The notes beneath the pieces are model-generated. The model did no database searches. It had not been told where the DNA came from and saw nothing but the letters and a program-made list of their open reading frames with translations. Shown piece after piece: positions 1 to 10,129 of a stretch of DNA of 64,000 bases. Where the stretch lies: assembly GCA_021234155.1 (NCBI GenBank), contig JAJEKV010000155.1, positions 607,912 through 671,911 on the forward strand. The letters run 5' to 3'. Source of the stretch: Isoetes taiwanensis (taxonomy: Eukaryota > Streptophyta > Lycopodiopsida > Isoetales > Isoetaceae). Position 1 is the stretch's first letter. Each line of letters opens with the position of its first letter. Position numbers and translations under genes: made by a program.

Positions 1-675
1 TCAAGGCAAGAGAGCTCTCTTGGTTGACAAGGATAAAGACATTGCCAAGCCGACACGCCCAGATACGTAGAGCTCTCTAGGCATTACAACACTCAAGCCC
101 AAGACCTTACAAATGGACGCCAAATTGCTTCTTTGGAAGCTCAGCTTTCCACGCTAGACACCTCTCGGCCACATCTCCCAAGAATGCCTACTTGAGGCTC
201 GTAAACAAAAAAATTCTTGATGACGCTGAGATTGCCACGCTTTGACTCAATGTTCCTGGGCAATCCTCCTCACATGCCACGACTTCTCAGAAACGGGTCC
301 GTGACCAGTCACGCCTTCTGTTAGAAAAGGAGAACCGGATCCGTGACCTCGAACAACAACTGAGAAGCCATTCAAATCTACGATGAAGCTCAGACCAAAC
401 TTGAAGGCTATGTTACCATTGCTCTCAACCTACCTGTTGACTTCCCTATTCCTTCCAGTTATCTGGATTATGTGGTTGCCCGCCGCCACCTCTTTCTTCT
501 GAAGTGGCATGTGGCTGATGGTCCCGTTGATGTTCCCCTACGCACTGCAGATTTTCTTCGGATCTGGCCTGACCTATCTATTGAAGACAAAGGTTTATTC
601 TGCGCCCTTTTAGTCTTTGATCTCATTCAATCGCGGACGATCCGGATTTGATCACCTTGAGTTGTTCACCAACCA

Positions 676-1809
676 ATGGCGTGCATTTTCCATGACTTCT
701 ATCTGGCTGATACACAGGACAAATTTCGGGATGGGCCACATCAGAACTTTCAGGGTGACTCAATAGTTCAATGGTTGCTTTTGGATAACAACCCCTATCT
801 GCCTGATCATGATCGGACACACGCTCTTCATCAAGAGTACATGCCTGAGCTTGCTCATCATTTACCTCTCTGGCAAGCTGAAACGATGCAACAGATAAGG
901 AAGTATCTTGGACATCCCGAGGATCTTCCCTTTGCCCAAGTTTATATGCAGCACTTGGCAGGTTACAATCAACTGCGTGTTCTTCTGGATAGCAAGACAG
1001 TGCCCACGGGTTGGGATAGCCCTCCTGTATACTCTCAGCTCCCTGCTTCTGTTTGGGACCATTGGTGCAAAGCTCTTGATCCCGACCTTGTCCGTCAATT
1101 CAGGGAGCAGGCTCAGCAGCCCACGCCCACGGGTATGGCCCCCTCTCCATATGCTTCCCTGGGTGTCCCTCCACGCCCCGGGTTCCTCACCTCTGATTGG
1201 CGTCTCCCCTTTTGGACAAAGGTCATGGATGGCCATGCTGGATGGAATCCGCCTCAGATCTCGACGGATCTCCGGTGGGATCCCCGTTTTGTCCGCCGCT
1301 CCAATTGGGAGGATGGTGCCACCCTTGATGACACTACAAATTGGATCTATATTGCAAATGAGCATGGTTGGCAACGCCCAGCTGATGCTATTCATGGTCT
1401 TGACACCTTTTTGCAGAATGCCGCCACTTCACCAGACCCTTCAGTACACCGTCAAGCTGGTTTCTGTGCTGCTCTCAAGTGCATCCTGGTCAGCTCTTTA
1501 AATCGGCAGCGTCCCATCTTTCACTGCAATCCGAATGCTAGCATCAGTGCCTTCGGTCTCCAGACCTGCCTACTCATGGATTGCCAGTTTATTTCTTCTG
1601 ACGCCCATGCTGCCCTTGAAGACATGGTGGGCTCTCATTTCCTTCTAGATGCCGATCCTGCCCTTGGGTCCAACACTCCTGCTGCTCTTCAAATACGTCA
1701 GGATCTCATAGGCACTTACCATAATGGTGCCGTCCTCACTCCGTGTGAGGATCATTTTTGGGCTCTTTGGATTCCCGCCCTCGAGACACTTCCTCCTTTT
1801 CTTGGCTGA
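676..1809 (+). CDS. Retrotransposon-associated ORF of unknown function, probably 5'-broken
   Basis: This 377-codon frame ends 19 bases before the putative 3' LTR, so it is the last gene of the element. It is rich in Trp, Pro and His, with a soluble-looking composition and no motif I recognise. The same frame reads upstream from about 382 as convincing protein, and still earlier (about 268-366) another stretch encodes a charged coiled-coil-like segment. The frames join only across stops and a frameshift near 640-660, so the listed ATG is probably internal to a longer decayed gene. It could be a gag-like or accessory protein, or a captured host sequence. I see no zinc knuckle, protease or polymerase motif. 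Confidence 0.45.
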   Translation: MACIFHDFYLADTQDKFRDGPHQNFQGDSIVQWLLLDNNPYLPDHDRTHALHQEYMPELAHHLPLWQAETMQQIRKYLGHPEDLPFAQVYMQHLAGYNQLRVLLDSKTVPTGWDSPPVYSQLPASVWDHWCKALDPDLVRQFREQAQQPTPTGMAPSPYASLGVPPRPGFLTSDWRLPFWTKVMDGHAGWNPPQISTDLRWDPRFVRRSNWEDGATLDDTTNWIYIANEHGWQRPADAIHGLDTFLQNAATSPDPSVHRQAGFCAALKCILVSSLNRQRPIFHCNPNASISAFGLQTCLLMDCQFISSDAHAALEDMVGSHFLLDADPALGSNTPAALQIRQDLIGTYHNGAVLTPCEDHFWALWIPALETLPPFLG

Positions 1810-1828
1810 GTGTCGTTTGGTGGGGGAG

Positions 1829-2360
1829 TGTTAGTCTGTGCCTCTGATGCAGGGACTATTCATGCATTCGACGGACCAAGTCAAGTCCAAGGATCCACAA
1901 CCGAGCACGTCGGTCGTCAAAAGCTCAGGCCGAAGACCAAGCGGCGAACCACGCAAGATCAAAAGCCTCGTCCGTCAACAAGAGGCGGCCAGACAAGTGA
2001 GGGCCCGCCACCATCGGCGTCGGCGTGATTCTAGGCACTTCAAGAGGCACCGCCATTCATTCAAATCAGGCCTTCTTCCATGAGTCGGCACCGATGGGTC
2101 CGAGTGTCTATATTGGGCCAAAGGCCATTGTACTATATATATGAGTAGAGCTAGCACATGAGTTTTAGATGAGTTTTGAGTCTTGTCTCATTTTCAGTTT
2201 TCTCTCGGTTGCGAGAGCTCATGTATCGCCATCATTGATATCAAGGAAGCTTATCATTGTTGTCTCATTGTTTGTTGTTTCCTTTCCCCTTCATTGTTTT
2301 CTTGCAAATCCCGCGTGACATAGTCCCCGGATTCTCCTGTCAGATCCACGGGTCCTCACA
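1829..2360 (+). repeat. Putative 3' LTR (532 bp)
   Basis: It starts TGTTAGTC directly after a G-rich purine tract and ends ...CTCACA, giving the usual TG...CA ends. A TATA-like tract lies at 2131-2142, with a pyrimidine-rich stretch after it, as expected for U3/R/U5. The right edge is judged only by the CA end, because no partner LTR is available to fix it. Confidence 0.6.
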
Positions 2361-2471
2361 GAGGGCTGTCTTGCAGGAGTTCCCGAACCCAGACCCCAAA
2401 CATTTACCATGTGCTCTCCTCAATATGCAAATCCACATACATGATTGGAGTTATTTTTGTTGATTGTATGT

Positions 2472-2789
2472 ATTTTGAGATTAGCTTCATCAAAATCAAA
2501 AGGTATAGAGCAAACAGAATAAACTCTAAGCCAAAATAGGGGATGCATATTCATCATATCATCAGATTGCATATGCAATTGTGAAAGCCATAACTAAAGT
2601 TTTTTCTCTATCTACCACAGAAGAAGATCAGCCTGTAAGGCAGAACAACAAGACCAACAATTTAAGTTCTTAAGACAACAAAATTAGAGAAAACAGATCT
2701 TGCCAATGAAAAATAAAAGCAAGAGCTTACTGTCCTTGGAGCCCTAGCTCCCCTAAGTCGTCTTGGCCTAAGTGATCCAACGTAGTTGA
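2472..2789. repeat. Dispersed repeat, copy A, left half
   Basis: This stretch matches 36468-36789 at high but imperfect identity. The match stops at TTGA (2786-2789), where the 2790-6616 transposon begins, and resumes at 6617. I see no coding potential. It looks like an old dispersed repeat that served as an insertion target. Confidence 0.75.
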
Positions 2790-2889
2790 AAGTCGTATTT
2801 AATTAAAGTGGGACAAATCTCGAATTTTGGGACTCAGACTGAAAATGGGACTTATAATGACAAATTTTTTTACATTGAATCGTTGTTAG

Positions 2890-3155
2890 ATCAGGGGGAG
2901 GGAAGGGGAAGGGAGAAGTTGGGGAAGTAATGGAAGGGGATAAGTTAGAAGAAGGGGAGGGAGGAAGTTCGCAAGGGGTTGAGAAGAGGGGGCAAGGGAG
3001 GTGAGAGGAGGGTGAGGGAGGTGAGTTCAAAAAGGGGGGAGAGAAGAGGGGGGCAAAAGAGAGGTGAGTTCTGAAAGAGGGGTGAGAAGAGGGGGGCAAG
3101 TGGGAAGAGTTGGGGAGGAGATGAAGGGAGAAGGAGAGGGAAAACCAAAATAACT
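2890..3155. repeat. Purine-rich GGGGAGGG low-complexity tract
   Basis: The + strand here is nearly all A and G, with repeated gggg-agagg blocks. The proline- and serine-rich reading frames on the minus strand are by-products of this composition and not genes. Confidence 0.85.
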
Positions 3156-3982
3156 AAAGGGAATATATCCCCTTGAGATTAAAAAATGATAATATTAAAA
3201 TATAATTAATAATTAATTTAATTAAATATAAAATAATTTAATTAATTTAATAAAAAATATAAACCGTGTTCTCGACCGAAAGAGTCGAGAATTGAAGAGT
3301 CTTTCCTCCTCCAGCAATTGGACCTAACTCCTTCTCCAAGCCAATATTCACATAGAAAAAAGCGGATGGGCTCGTTCTGTTTGCCCATCCGGCAGCACCT
3401 TTTTTCATGCCGACTCAAGCCGTTAAGGCATTTTTTATTTTATGCCATTCCTTTGTAACCCATCGAGGAAAGACACATTGTACTGCTAAAAGGCGGTACG
3501 ATTTGAATCGAGAAAGTAGCCCTTGATTGAAAGCACAGTTTGAATCGGAGATTTGAGAAGGCCTTGAGTTTGAGAAATCACGATTTAAAGCGGTTTTAAG
3601 GCATTGGCATGGATTCAAGAAGCCAGTTTAAGGCTTTTCTGCAGGCGGGATTGCGGCAGCGGTTTAAAGGCTTTGCGTGGCTATGAATGTAATGGAGACG
3701 AAGCCCAGATGGAGCACCATGAGTTGTTTGCTTCCGCTAGGTCGATCGCGGCGAGATAGCGAGATAGCAAGCCAATAAAGATGAGCGCCATCCATTATCC
3801 CAACTAGTCGGAATCGATAGCAGAGCCGTTTGAAGCGCCGATATCAGAGCACTTATCTCCAAAATCACCGATATCAGAGCCGCTTGAAGCGCCGCCGCTT
3901 GAAGCGCCTCTTGCTAGTGTTGTTCTTCAAGAAACGGCTATGGCAGATCTGATAATTTTAGGGTCGGAAATGTGGACCCAAA

Positions 3983-4192
3983 ATGGTGGCTGGGGGAACC
4001 GATCTGACAGACTACAGCCAAGCTGGGCTTATATCCGCCACAATATACTGGGGCTCGCATCCGAGGTTAAAAAGAATGGACCTGCCTCGCTACTTATCCC
4101 AATATAACAAGTCCAAGCCATTCGAAGAACGGGTCGATTATGTTTTATCCCTCATCGATCTGCCAGTTTCTCAGCGCCCTGACCTGCAATAG
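3983..4192 (+). other. Short open frame inside the TIR transposon, doubtful
   Basis: These 69 codons have a normal protein-like composition and end exactly at the left arm of the nested inverted repeat (4180-4205), which supplies the stop codon. I do not recognise the product. It may be the remnant of an exon cut by the small insertion, or a chance frame. Confidence 0.2.
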
Positions 4193-4486
4193 TTGGAAGG
4201 GGAAGTTGGATGTCTAGATCTCCGATTATTCCAAAGTTTGAGACCAGATTATAGGAAAAAGTATTGGGCAGAGTACCGGTGATTGAGAGACCGGCTGAGC
4301 GGTATTGGCCATAGCCATCATCGGATGAAGATGGCCGATTCCTGACCGAGATGAGCAAAAGATGGGCCGACTTCCTCATCCTTTGAGGGCCGATTGAGAA
4401 AAATGCCAATTTGAGATGAAATAAGGAGCTTTATATTCTTAATGCTAAGTTTCCTTTTATCTTCCCCTTCCAACTATTGCAGGTCA
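4180..4486. mobile_element. 307-bp inverted-repeat (MITE-like) unit
   Basis: A perfect 26-bp inverted repeat occupies 4180-4205 and 4461-4486, starting TGACCTGCAATAGTT. About 255 bp of non-coding sequence lies between. I could not find a convincing target duplication, so it may be a small MITE or an inverted local duplication inside the larger transposon. Confidence 0.5.
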
Positions 4487-4599
4487 ATCTGACCAACTAT
4501 TGTCAAGCTCGCAGGCCACAAGGTCGGCCCCGATGATTTGAAGATTACGTAGTCGCGCGATGTGGATCGAGTGATTGGGCGGCTGCTAGATGGGCTGGA

Positions 4600-4965
4600 A
4601 GCAAGGAAAATGAATGCGAATGTGATTCTTGTGGGCGATCATAGTTCCGCAGGATAATTTTAGCAAGGAAAATGAATGCGAATGTGATTCTTGTGGGTGT
4701 TGTTCTTCAAGAAATGGATTCGTGGTTGCAGATCTGCCGGAAACCAGAGTAGTTTCTCCTTTCCAAGTAGTACAACGGGATCTGCGGCACAAAGGTGTGT
4801 ACCAAATTTCAAAATTCAAATATTGGGGGGGAAAAAGGGCGGGGTATAAGAAACAATTAAATAAGTCTTGAAAGTGTGTACCAAATTTCAAAATTCAAAT
4901 ATTGGGGGAAAAAAAGGGCGGGGTATAAGAAACAATTATATAAGTCTTGAAAATAAGTCACGTAG
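4600..4965. repeat. Two short tandem duplications
   Basis: A segment of about 36 bp at 4601-4636 recurs at 4663-4698, and a segment of about 76 bp starting near 4794 recurs from about 4875. Both are near-identical direct copies in non-coding sequence. Confidence 0.8.
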
Positions 4966-5217
4966 AGTGAGTTTTGAAGTTGTCATAATATTTGTATAAT
5001 AATATTTCTATAATGCATTATTATTAGTTGTAAGGATAAGTAGAGAATTATTTTTCAGTTGTTATAATGTGCATTATAGGTGCATATGATGTCCATTAGA
5101 TAAATACATGGGGAAGGTCTATTTATCATAGAAAATACATAGGAAATTTATGGGGAGGGTAATTTTTCATAGAAAATACATAAAATATTGTGTTTATTAA
5201 AAAATACATAGTATAGT

Positions 5218-5520
5218 ATAGTGTGTGCTAATACTAATGTGTGTTAGTATAAAATGCTAATGTGTGCTAATACTAATGTGTACTAATGTATAAAAATGCT
5301 AATGTGTGCTAATACTAATTGTGGTAGTATAAAGTACTAATTGTGTGCTATTTGTGTGCTAATTGTGGTAGTATAAAGTACTAATGTGTGCTAATTAAGG
5401 TGTGCTAGTATAAAAAGGCTAATGTGTGCTAATACTAATGTGTGCTCGTATAAAAACAATTGTTAAATACTAATGTGTGCTAAATACTAATGTGTCGTGA
5501 GAAAAACAATAAACTATGGT
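5218..5520. repeat. Degenerate minisatellite built on gtgtgctaatactaat
   Basis: About 300 bp of irregular copies of the core gtgtgctaatactaat, alternating with agtataaaaatgctaat-like spacers. No coding potential. Confidence 0.85.
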
Positions 5521-5624
5521 GTGATAGAATAATAAACTATGGTGGAAAATTAGATGGATAGATAGATGAAATGATGCTCCTCAAAAATAATCTCTGGCCC
5601 TTGAAATTGACTTTTTACTTTCCA

Positions 5625-5890
5625 AGTTGCCTTTCTCGACTCGGTGAAAAGGCCCCCAAACCCGTGTCGAAAGGCCTTCCGCCCTTAAACCCCGCATTTT
5701 TTTTCGCTTTGAGCTGCCTTTCTCGACTCGCGAGTCGAGAAAGGCCTTCTGACCCCTAAAACCTGTGTTTTTCGCTTTGAGCTGCCTTTCTCAACTCGCG
5801 AGTCGAGAAAGGCCTTCTGACCCCTAAAACCTGTGTTTTTTGCTTTGAGCTGCCTTTCTCGACTCGCGAGTCGAGAAAGGCTCTCAGGCC
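5625..5890. repeat. 68-bp tandem array carrying 30-bp palindromes
   Basis: Three units at a 68-bp period each contain a 30-bp palindrome centred on CGACTCGCGAGTCG (5716-5745, 5784-5813 with one mismatch, 5852-5881). A more diverged first unit begins near 5625. Each palindrome could extrude as a cruciform or fold as a long hairpin in RNA. Confidence 0.85.
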
Positions 5891-5952
5891 TGTATTTTCC
5901 AAGAACTTTGTTTTATTTTACTTTTTTTTTTCCTGTAGCATCACTTGACTAA

Positions 5953-6133
5953 CTTGATTTTGTCTCTTGCAGTCCTTATCTTGACCGGATAGTACATGCT
6001 TGGGAGCAATGAAAAGACCGGGTTCATTGAAGAAAGATGCCGAAAGAGGGTGGTGACATCAGTTGGACATACAAGCACGTGGCCTATGAAGGAACTCCTC
6101 ATACAGATTTCTATCGTCTGTAAGTTGCTCCGT
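5953..6133 (+). other. Exon-like segment near the 3' end of the TIR transposon
   Basis: A long pyrimidine tract ends in a good acceptor (ttgtctcttgcag, near 5960-5972). A protein-like frame follows, and a donor-like CT|GTAAGT lies near 6120. The residues include DISWTYKHVAYEGTPHTDF. I do not recognise the protein. It could be the last coding exon of the transposon's own gene or a captured exon; the support is only splice-site-like sequence and composition. Confidence 0.2.
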
Positions 6134-6616
6134 GACTTGGACAGAGCTCCACGCGCCGTTTGCACTAGGTGGTTCATGTGTGAAGAGGGTGTAATCATTG
6201 TGATAATACGACCACTATGGTCTCTTCACCCACTGTAATATATATTGTAATGAGCCCATTTATAAATATAAGGTATCTCAAAACTAGTATTTTCTGGTGA
6301 TTAAGTAAACAATTTGCTTAATTTTTGTTGGAATTTGTGATCTCTTGTCTACCTACCTAAGAAAATAGAGTCAAAATGTCTTGGTAAAGGAATTCACCCT
6401 CACGCGAAAAACTCTTATTTTGAATGACAAATAAGCCCCAAAAAAGGGACTCGACTCGCTATCAAAGAAAACTGGGAGAAAGCTTGGGTGCACAGTAATA
6501 GACAAAAATTCGAATTAAGGACAGTTTTTGGGTCGGGGTGCTCCTTTTTGTGTAAAATAACAGGGTTCCGAAAAAAGTGGGAATGGAATGAGTCCCACTT
6601 CAATTTAATACGACTT

Positions 6617-6735
6617 TTGAGACTTAAGCCTACAAGTCGAAAGTAACCCGTTGTGTGAAGGTAAAGGGCAGACCCAGAAAGGCCACCATTGTGGAGCGGC
6701 ATTTGAACGGCAACCAACATTTACAATGCAAGGCC
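6617..6735. repeat. Dispersed repeat, copy A, right half
   Basis: It begins with the second TTGA copy and matches 36786-36897, so it continues the repeat interrupted at 2789. The match fades after about 6730. Confidence 0.75.
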
Positions 6736-8404
6736 AAACAATCGAGTTGCAAATATGGGATCCAACATTCTGCAAAATAGATGGGATGCTTTATCTGAAG
6801 GAGGAACATACCTGCTAATGCCAAAGCCCATCCTCACACCTCGCGCATGTCCAAGAAGGATATTTGAAGCCCATTGTTGAAAGAAAGCGAGCTAATTTTC
6901 CATGGATTTCTAATTCCTTCAAATACATCAATGCGTAATATAGCTTACATGGGTTGAATATAGCTTACATGGACAACCACGTGGATAGGCTAAGAAGCAA
7001 GTAAAATGTTGTGTGTGTGTTGGGGGGGGGGGGGCCTTCTGGGGCGCAATTGCAACACATCATCAGCCAGAGGATCAAAAACCTCATAACTTGTTCCGTG
7101 CGGGTGCGCGCATTGAAGTCTCCAACAAGCATGCCTCTACCCAACTGCCTATGTTGCTAGATGTCATCATATACATCAATATAAGGTCCAGCCTATCCAC
7201 ATTCGTGTGGATGGTAGGAAGTTGCTCTCGGCATGTGGGAAGCAAAGAGTCAGCCACAAAGATAGGGTTGGCACAAAGAGAAGAACTCGAAAGAAGCATA
7301 ATGTAGATTTAATGCTTAATCGTTTGCTTAAATGTATGTTCTATAAAGTAGTCAAACAAAAACATTAACCAAACCATGGATTTATTTATGGACAAAGGCT
7401 ATTGAGTTGGATTTTAAGCGTTGTCAAGTTTCAACTCCTAGCGGGCATTTATTAATGTCCTTGAGGTCATTTAACCATGTTAAGTCCGAAGGTTCTTTTA
7501 AGTATTTTGAAGGTTTGAGTAATATGTACGCTGAATGTTGTGAACGCATCTAAAATTGCTTTCCAAATAGAATGGCATGAACATATCTAAAGTAAGTCTC
7601 TTGTTGAAAGCACTTGGGATATCCATGCTATACGGTTGTCAAAGGAAACCATCCTAAACAACCAATCTTGTAACATTCAAGCTCGCTCTTCCTAGAAATT
7701 GCAACAATTTACATGAACCCACTATTATGATTTAACTGTCATGAATCAAACATATAAACGGAATGTCTAGGACTTCAAAAGTGGCCATTCTTTGACCCTC
7801 AATAGGGGCATGCAAAAGTTTCATTACTTTCCAAAATTGTTGCTAACTGAAGATGGATAATATGAGACTGGGGTTTTGGTTTAAACTTATATGTATGCGT
7901 TCATAATCTAGGCCGTCAGATTTACAACCGTAAATTCAAATTCTCGTCCTTTTTAATTTATACCGCCTTAATTAACCGCCCGTCCCGCTCATTTACAAAT
8001 TTAAATTGTATTTTTCTTTTTAGTGCAATTTTAAGATAACAATTAATTATTAATTTCAAGAAACGCATATGTGGCAATTTACTACCACCTAATCGGCCAC
8101 CTACTATCAGAGCGCCCAAGATCAATCGACTATCGAGAGCCAAGAACAATCGACCATCGAGCCAAGATCCGCCTACAACGCCTTCAATCCCATTCGATCG
8201 AAATGCCTTCAATCCCATTCATGTCTCATGAACTATGGTGAGTGTGATTCCATTCCAATGCATTCTCTTGTTCTCTATTTTTGTCCTCTATTTTTCCAAT
8301 GCATTCTGGTTCTTTATCGTTCTTCGAGAAGAATGCTATCTTTAACAAAGAAACTTGAAGCGCCGAGTAGGCTTATGTAAAATCAAGATCCGAATCCAAG
8401 TTCT
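6736..8404. other. Unassigned intergenic DNA
   Basis: AT-rich sequence with no frame I trust. The only notable point is a run of 14 G just after a (GT)n stretch near 7010-7034, a likely slippage-prone tract. Open frames of 60-97 codons here look random. Confidence 0.6.
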
Positions 8405-8560
8405 ATGTGTCATGGTGTTCCTCTTGGAAACAGTTTAGAAGATTTCCATTATAAACCCTGTAATTATGAAGATGAGGCTCTTCCAAGAAGACATCCCGGT
8501 GGCGATACATTTGGTGAAAGTGTGGGCACATTTGTAGCATGGCCAAAAGAACGTCTCTAA
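8405..8560 (+). pseudogene. DUF8039-like transposon protein fragment
   Basis: A 51-codon frame ending in TAA contains CHGVPLGN near its start and VGTFVAWPKERL near its end. That pattern resembles the DUF8039-type domain I remember as common in plant CACTA-associated and other repetitive proteins. No further domains are readable on either side, so this is a fragment, probably one exon. The family assignment is from memory of the motif and is not verified. Confidence 0.45.
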
Positions 8561-8814
8561 AAAGGTATGTATATTTGGATATTCAAAAAAAATGAATATA
8601 TCATAACATCTCACATAAGTGATGTTGTGAATTTTGAATTTTTGATGTTCTTTAGTCAGTCATATCATCCCCATGAAACTACACATTAATGAAAAATATG
8701 TAGTTTCTTGGGGTTGGTCATACACCGGCCGGAGGGCATCAAAGGATTCAATGTTTTCGACATTGCATATAAAAAAACATAATAAACTAATGACATAAAA
8801 GTATAGTGCAAAAT

Positions 8815-9525
8815 TGCGCCAGGCGCGAGTTTGTATTCATATTCCAAAAAAGTATATGTACATTTCTTCTTCTGCAAAAATGCGCCAGGCGCGAAATTCT
8901 TTCTATCTCTACAATATGTCACATAGGCCCACTTCATAGGCCCAATACCGCCAAAAGTCCCACCTGAGCCACTCTAATATGACAGGATCCTCATCTTCCC
9001 TGCTAATGTCGAGTCTCGAAACCAGAGTGTTGTATCGATCCTTGATACTCCTAATCAAATCCTCGTACTTATTTGTTGGCATGAGCCTTACTAAGAGCAT
9101 GAGGAGCCGCATATGTCCAGAGATGCAAAAGAAGCATTCCCATGGCCCCTGATACGGACTGTCTAATGGATTCTCCAACTCTCTTTGAATGTTTTGAACA
9201 GCACAATCAAGTAATATCTTGTACAGGGTCCAGCGTTGATGGTTGTCCAAGGGAAGTGTATTTGAACTAGAACCAGCCAGTGTATTTGAACTAGGAGCAG
9301 CCAGTGTATTTGCATAAGGAAAATCCATGGCACTAGAACGAGAGAAATTAAGTAATTAGCAAATGATATATTACTCTCCCAATAAAACGATTCTGAACAT
9401 ACATAATTCAAAACGCGTCGCCAGCGCTTTTTTGTTTTTTTCACGTATCTATTTCACACGCTGGGCGCGATTTGTATAGAGTCGTATGAAATAGAAAAGC
9501 CAAACTAAAAACGCGCCTGGCGCGC
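8815..9525. repeat. Set of GCGCCAGGCGCG-type palindromic motifs
   Basis: Near-identical GC-rich palindromic words occur at about 8815-8829, 8880-8893, 9415-9430 (variant), 9463-9473 and 9511-9525 in otherwise AT-rich DNA. They flank the open frame at 8909-9328 on both sides. Confidence 0.6.
8909..9328 (-). CDS. Hypothetical protein, 139 aa
   Basis: This frame has a strongly protein-like composition, with many Trp, Leu, Arg and Asp and alternating hydrophobic and charged residues. It opens with two short repeats of the type NTLA-SS and continues with an apparently helical region. Examples of its words are WTLYKILLDCAVQNIQREL and DPVILEWLRWDFWRYWAYEV. I do not recognise the family. No partner exon is evident, and the GC palindromes on both sides suggest it belongs to a mobile element. 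The start is the first ATG of the frame, and nothing else decides it. Confidence 0.4.
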   Translation of the reverse strand: MDFPYANTLAAPSSNTLAGSSSNTLPLDNHQRWTLYKILLDCAVQNIQRELENPLDSPYQGPWECFFCISGHMRLLMLLVRLMPTNKYEDLIRSIKDRYNTLVSRLDISREDEDPVILEWLRWDFWRYWAYEVGLCDIL

Positions 9526-9528
9526 TTC

Positions 9529-10129
9529 GATTAACCTAGTGGAAAATTGGAACCCAAAATCGCCATTCTAACATATTATTCTAACAGAATGCATAATGCA
9601 GAATGCATAATGCACGTAATCTCAAAAAATATGAAGCCAAAGGAATATGAAGGCGAGAATAGAATAGAATAGAATAGAATGAAGGCGGATAGAGCGGATA
9701 TATAATAATAATACTTCTTGTTTAGTTCATTATTTAGTTCATTGTTTTAGTTCATTATTTAGAGCGATAGAGAAGAGCTAGTGAAATAGAATAAGAGCGG
9801 ATACAAACAAAATCATATAAGCAAGATCATAGAGCAGATAGATCATAGAGCAAGATCGTATAGGCAAGATCATAGAGGAAGATCATAGAGCAAGATCATA
9901 TAAACAATAGAACATGTTTATAAGTAATAGATCCGTTTATGAAGGTGCTAGGGCGCTTTAGGACCGATGCATGTAAAAGTCTAAAGACGAAAAGCACTCC
10001 CTTGATTAACCCCCAAGCTCATATAAATGAGATAAAGAAATGATAAAAGCGTATAGAATAGAACTTTCAAATACTAGAATAAAAACAAGAATAAGATAAC
10101 AGACTTTAAGTAAAGAACATGAAATACTA
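9529..10129. repeat. Low-complexity tract: (GAATA)n and gatcatagagcaa repeats
   Basis: A pentanucleotide run lies near 9657-9681, tttagttcatta repeats near 9720-9760, and a degenerate tandem of aagatcatagagc near 9825-9900. No genes seen. Confidence 0.75.

Larger units (their letters stand above)
1..2360 (+). mobile_element. 3' part of an LTR retrotransposon, 5' part outside window
   Basis: A long coding stretch (about 1-1809) is followed by a purine tract (1819-1828) and a sequence with the features of a 3' LTR (1829-2360). No second LTR copy lies in the window, so the element begins to the left. No reverse transcriptase, integrase or RNase H motif is visible in this part. The coding frame is interrupted in the first 670 bases. 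What is seen is LTR-like structure plus an open frame; that this is a retrotransposon is inferred from the purine tract, the TG...CA ends and the promoter-like core. Confidence 0.7.
2790..6616. mobile_element. 3.8-kb TIR DNA transposon, superfamily unassigned, TSD TTGA
   Basis: The ends are inverted repeats of 25 bp (2790-2814 and 6592-6616) differing at two positions and starting AAGTCGTATT. They are flanked by TTGA on both sides (2786-2789, 6617-6620). The uninterrupted copy at 36468-36897 has one TTGA (36786-36789) at exactly this point, which acts as an empty site. A 4-bp target duplication is unusual for common plant superfamilies; Sola and Ginger elements make 4-bp duplications, but I see no transposase to support either. 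The interior is mostly non-coding and repetitive, so this copy is probably non-autonomous. Confidence 0.75.

Noticed and set aside
862-1501. 177-aa minus and 197-aa plus frames overlapping the 377-codon ORF
   Set aside because: Lower-quality composition (strings of Leu, Ser, Arg); the 377-codon frame reads as protein and agrees with the upstream frame.
2361-2463. Short ORF crossing the LTR end (2257-2463)
   Set aside because: It spans U5 of the LTR and host DNA; no protein-like pattern.
2803-3148. Pro/Ser-rich minus-strand ORFs
   Set aside because: Produced by a purine-rich tract; no start context, splice sites or domain.
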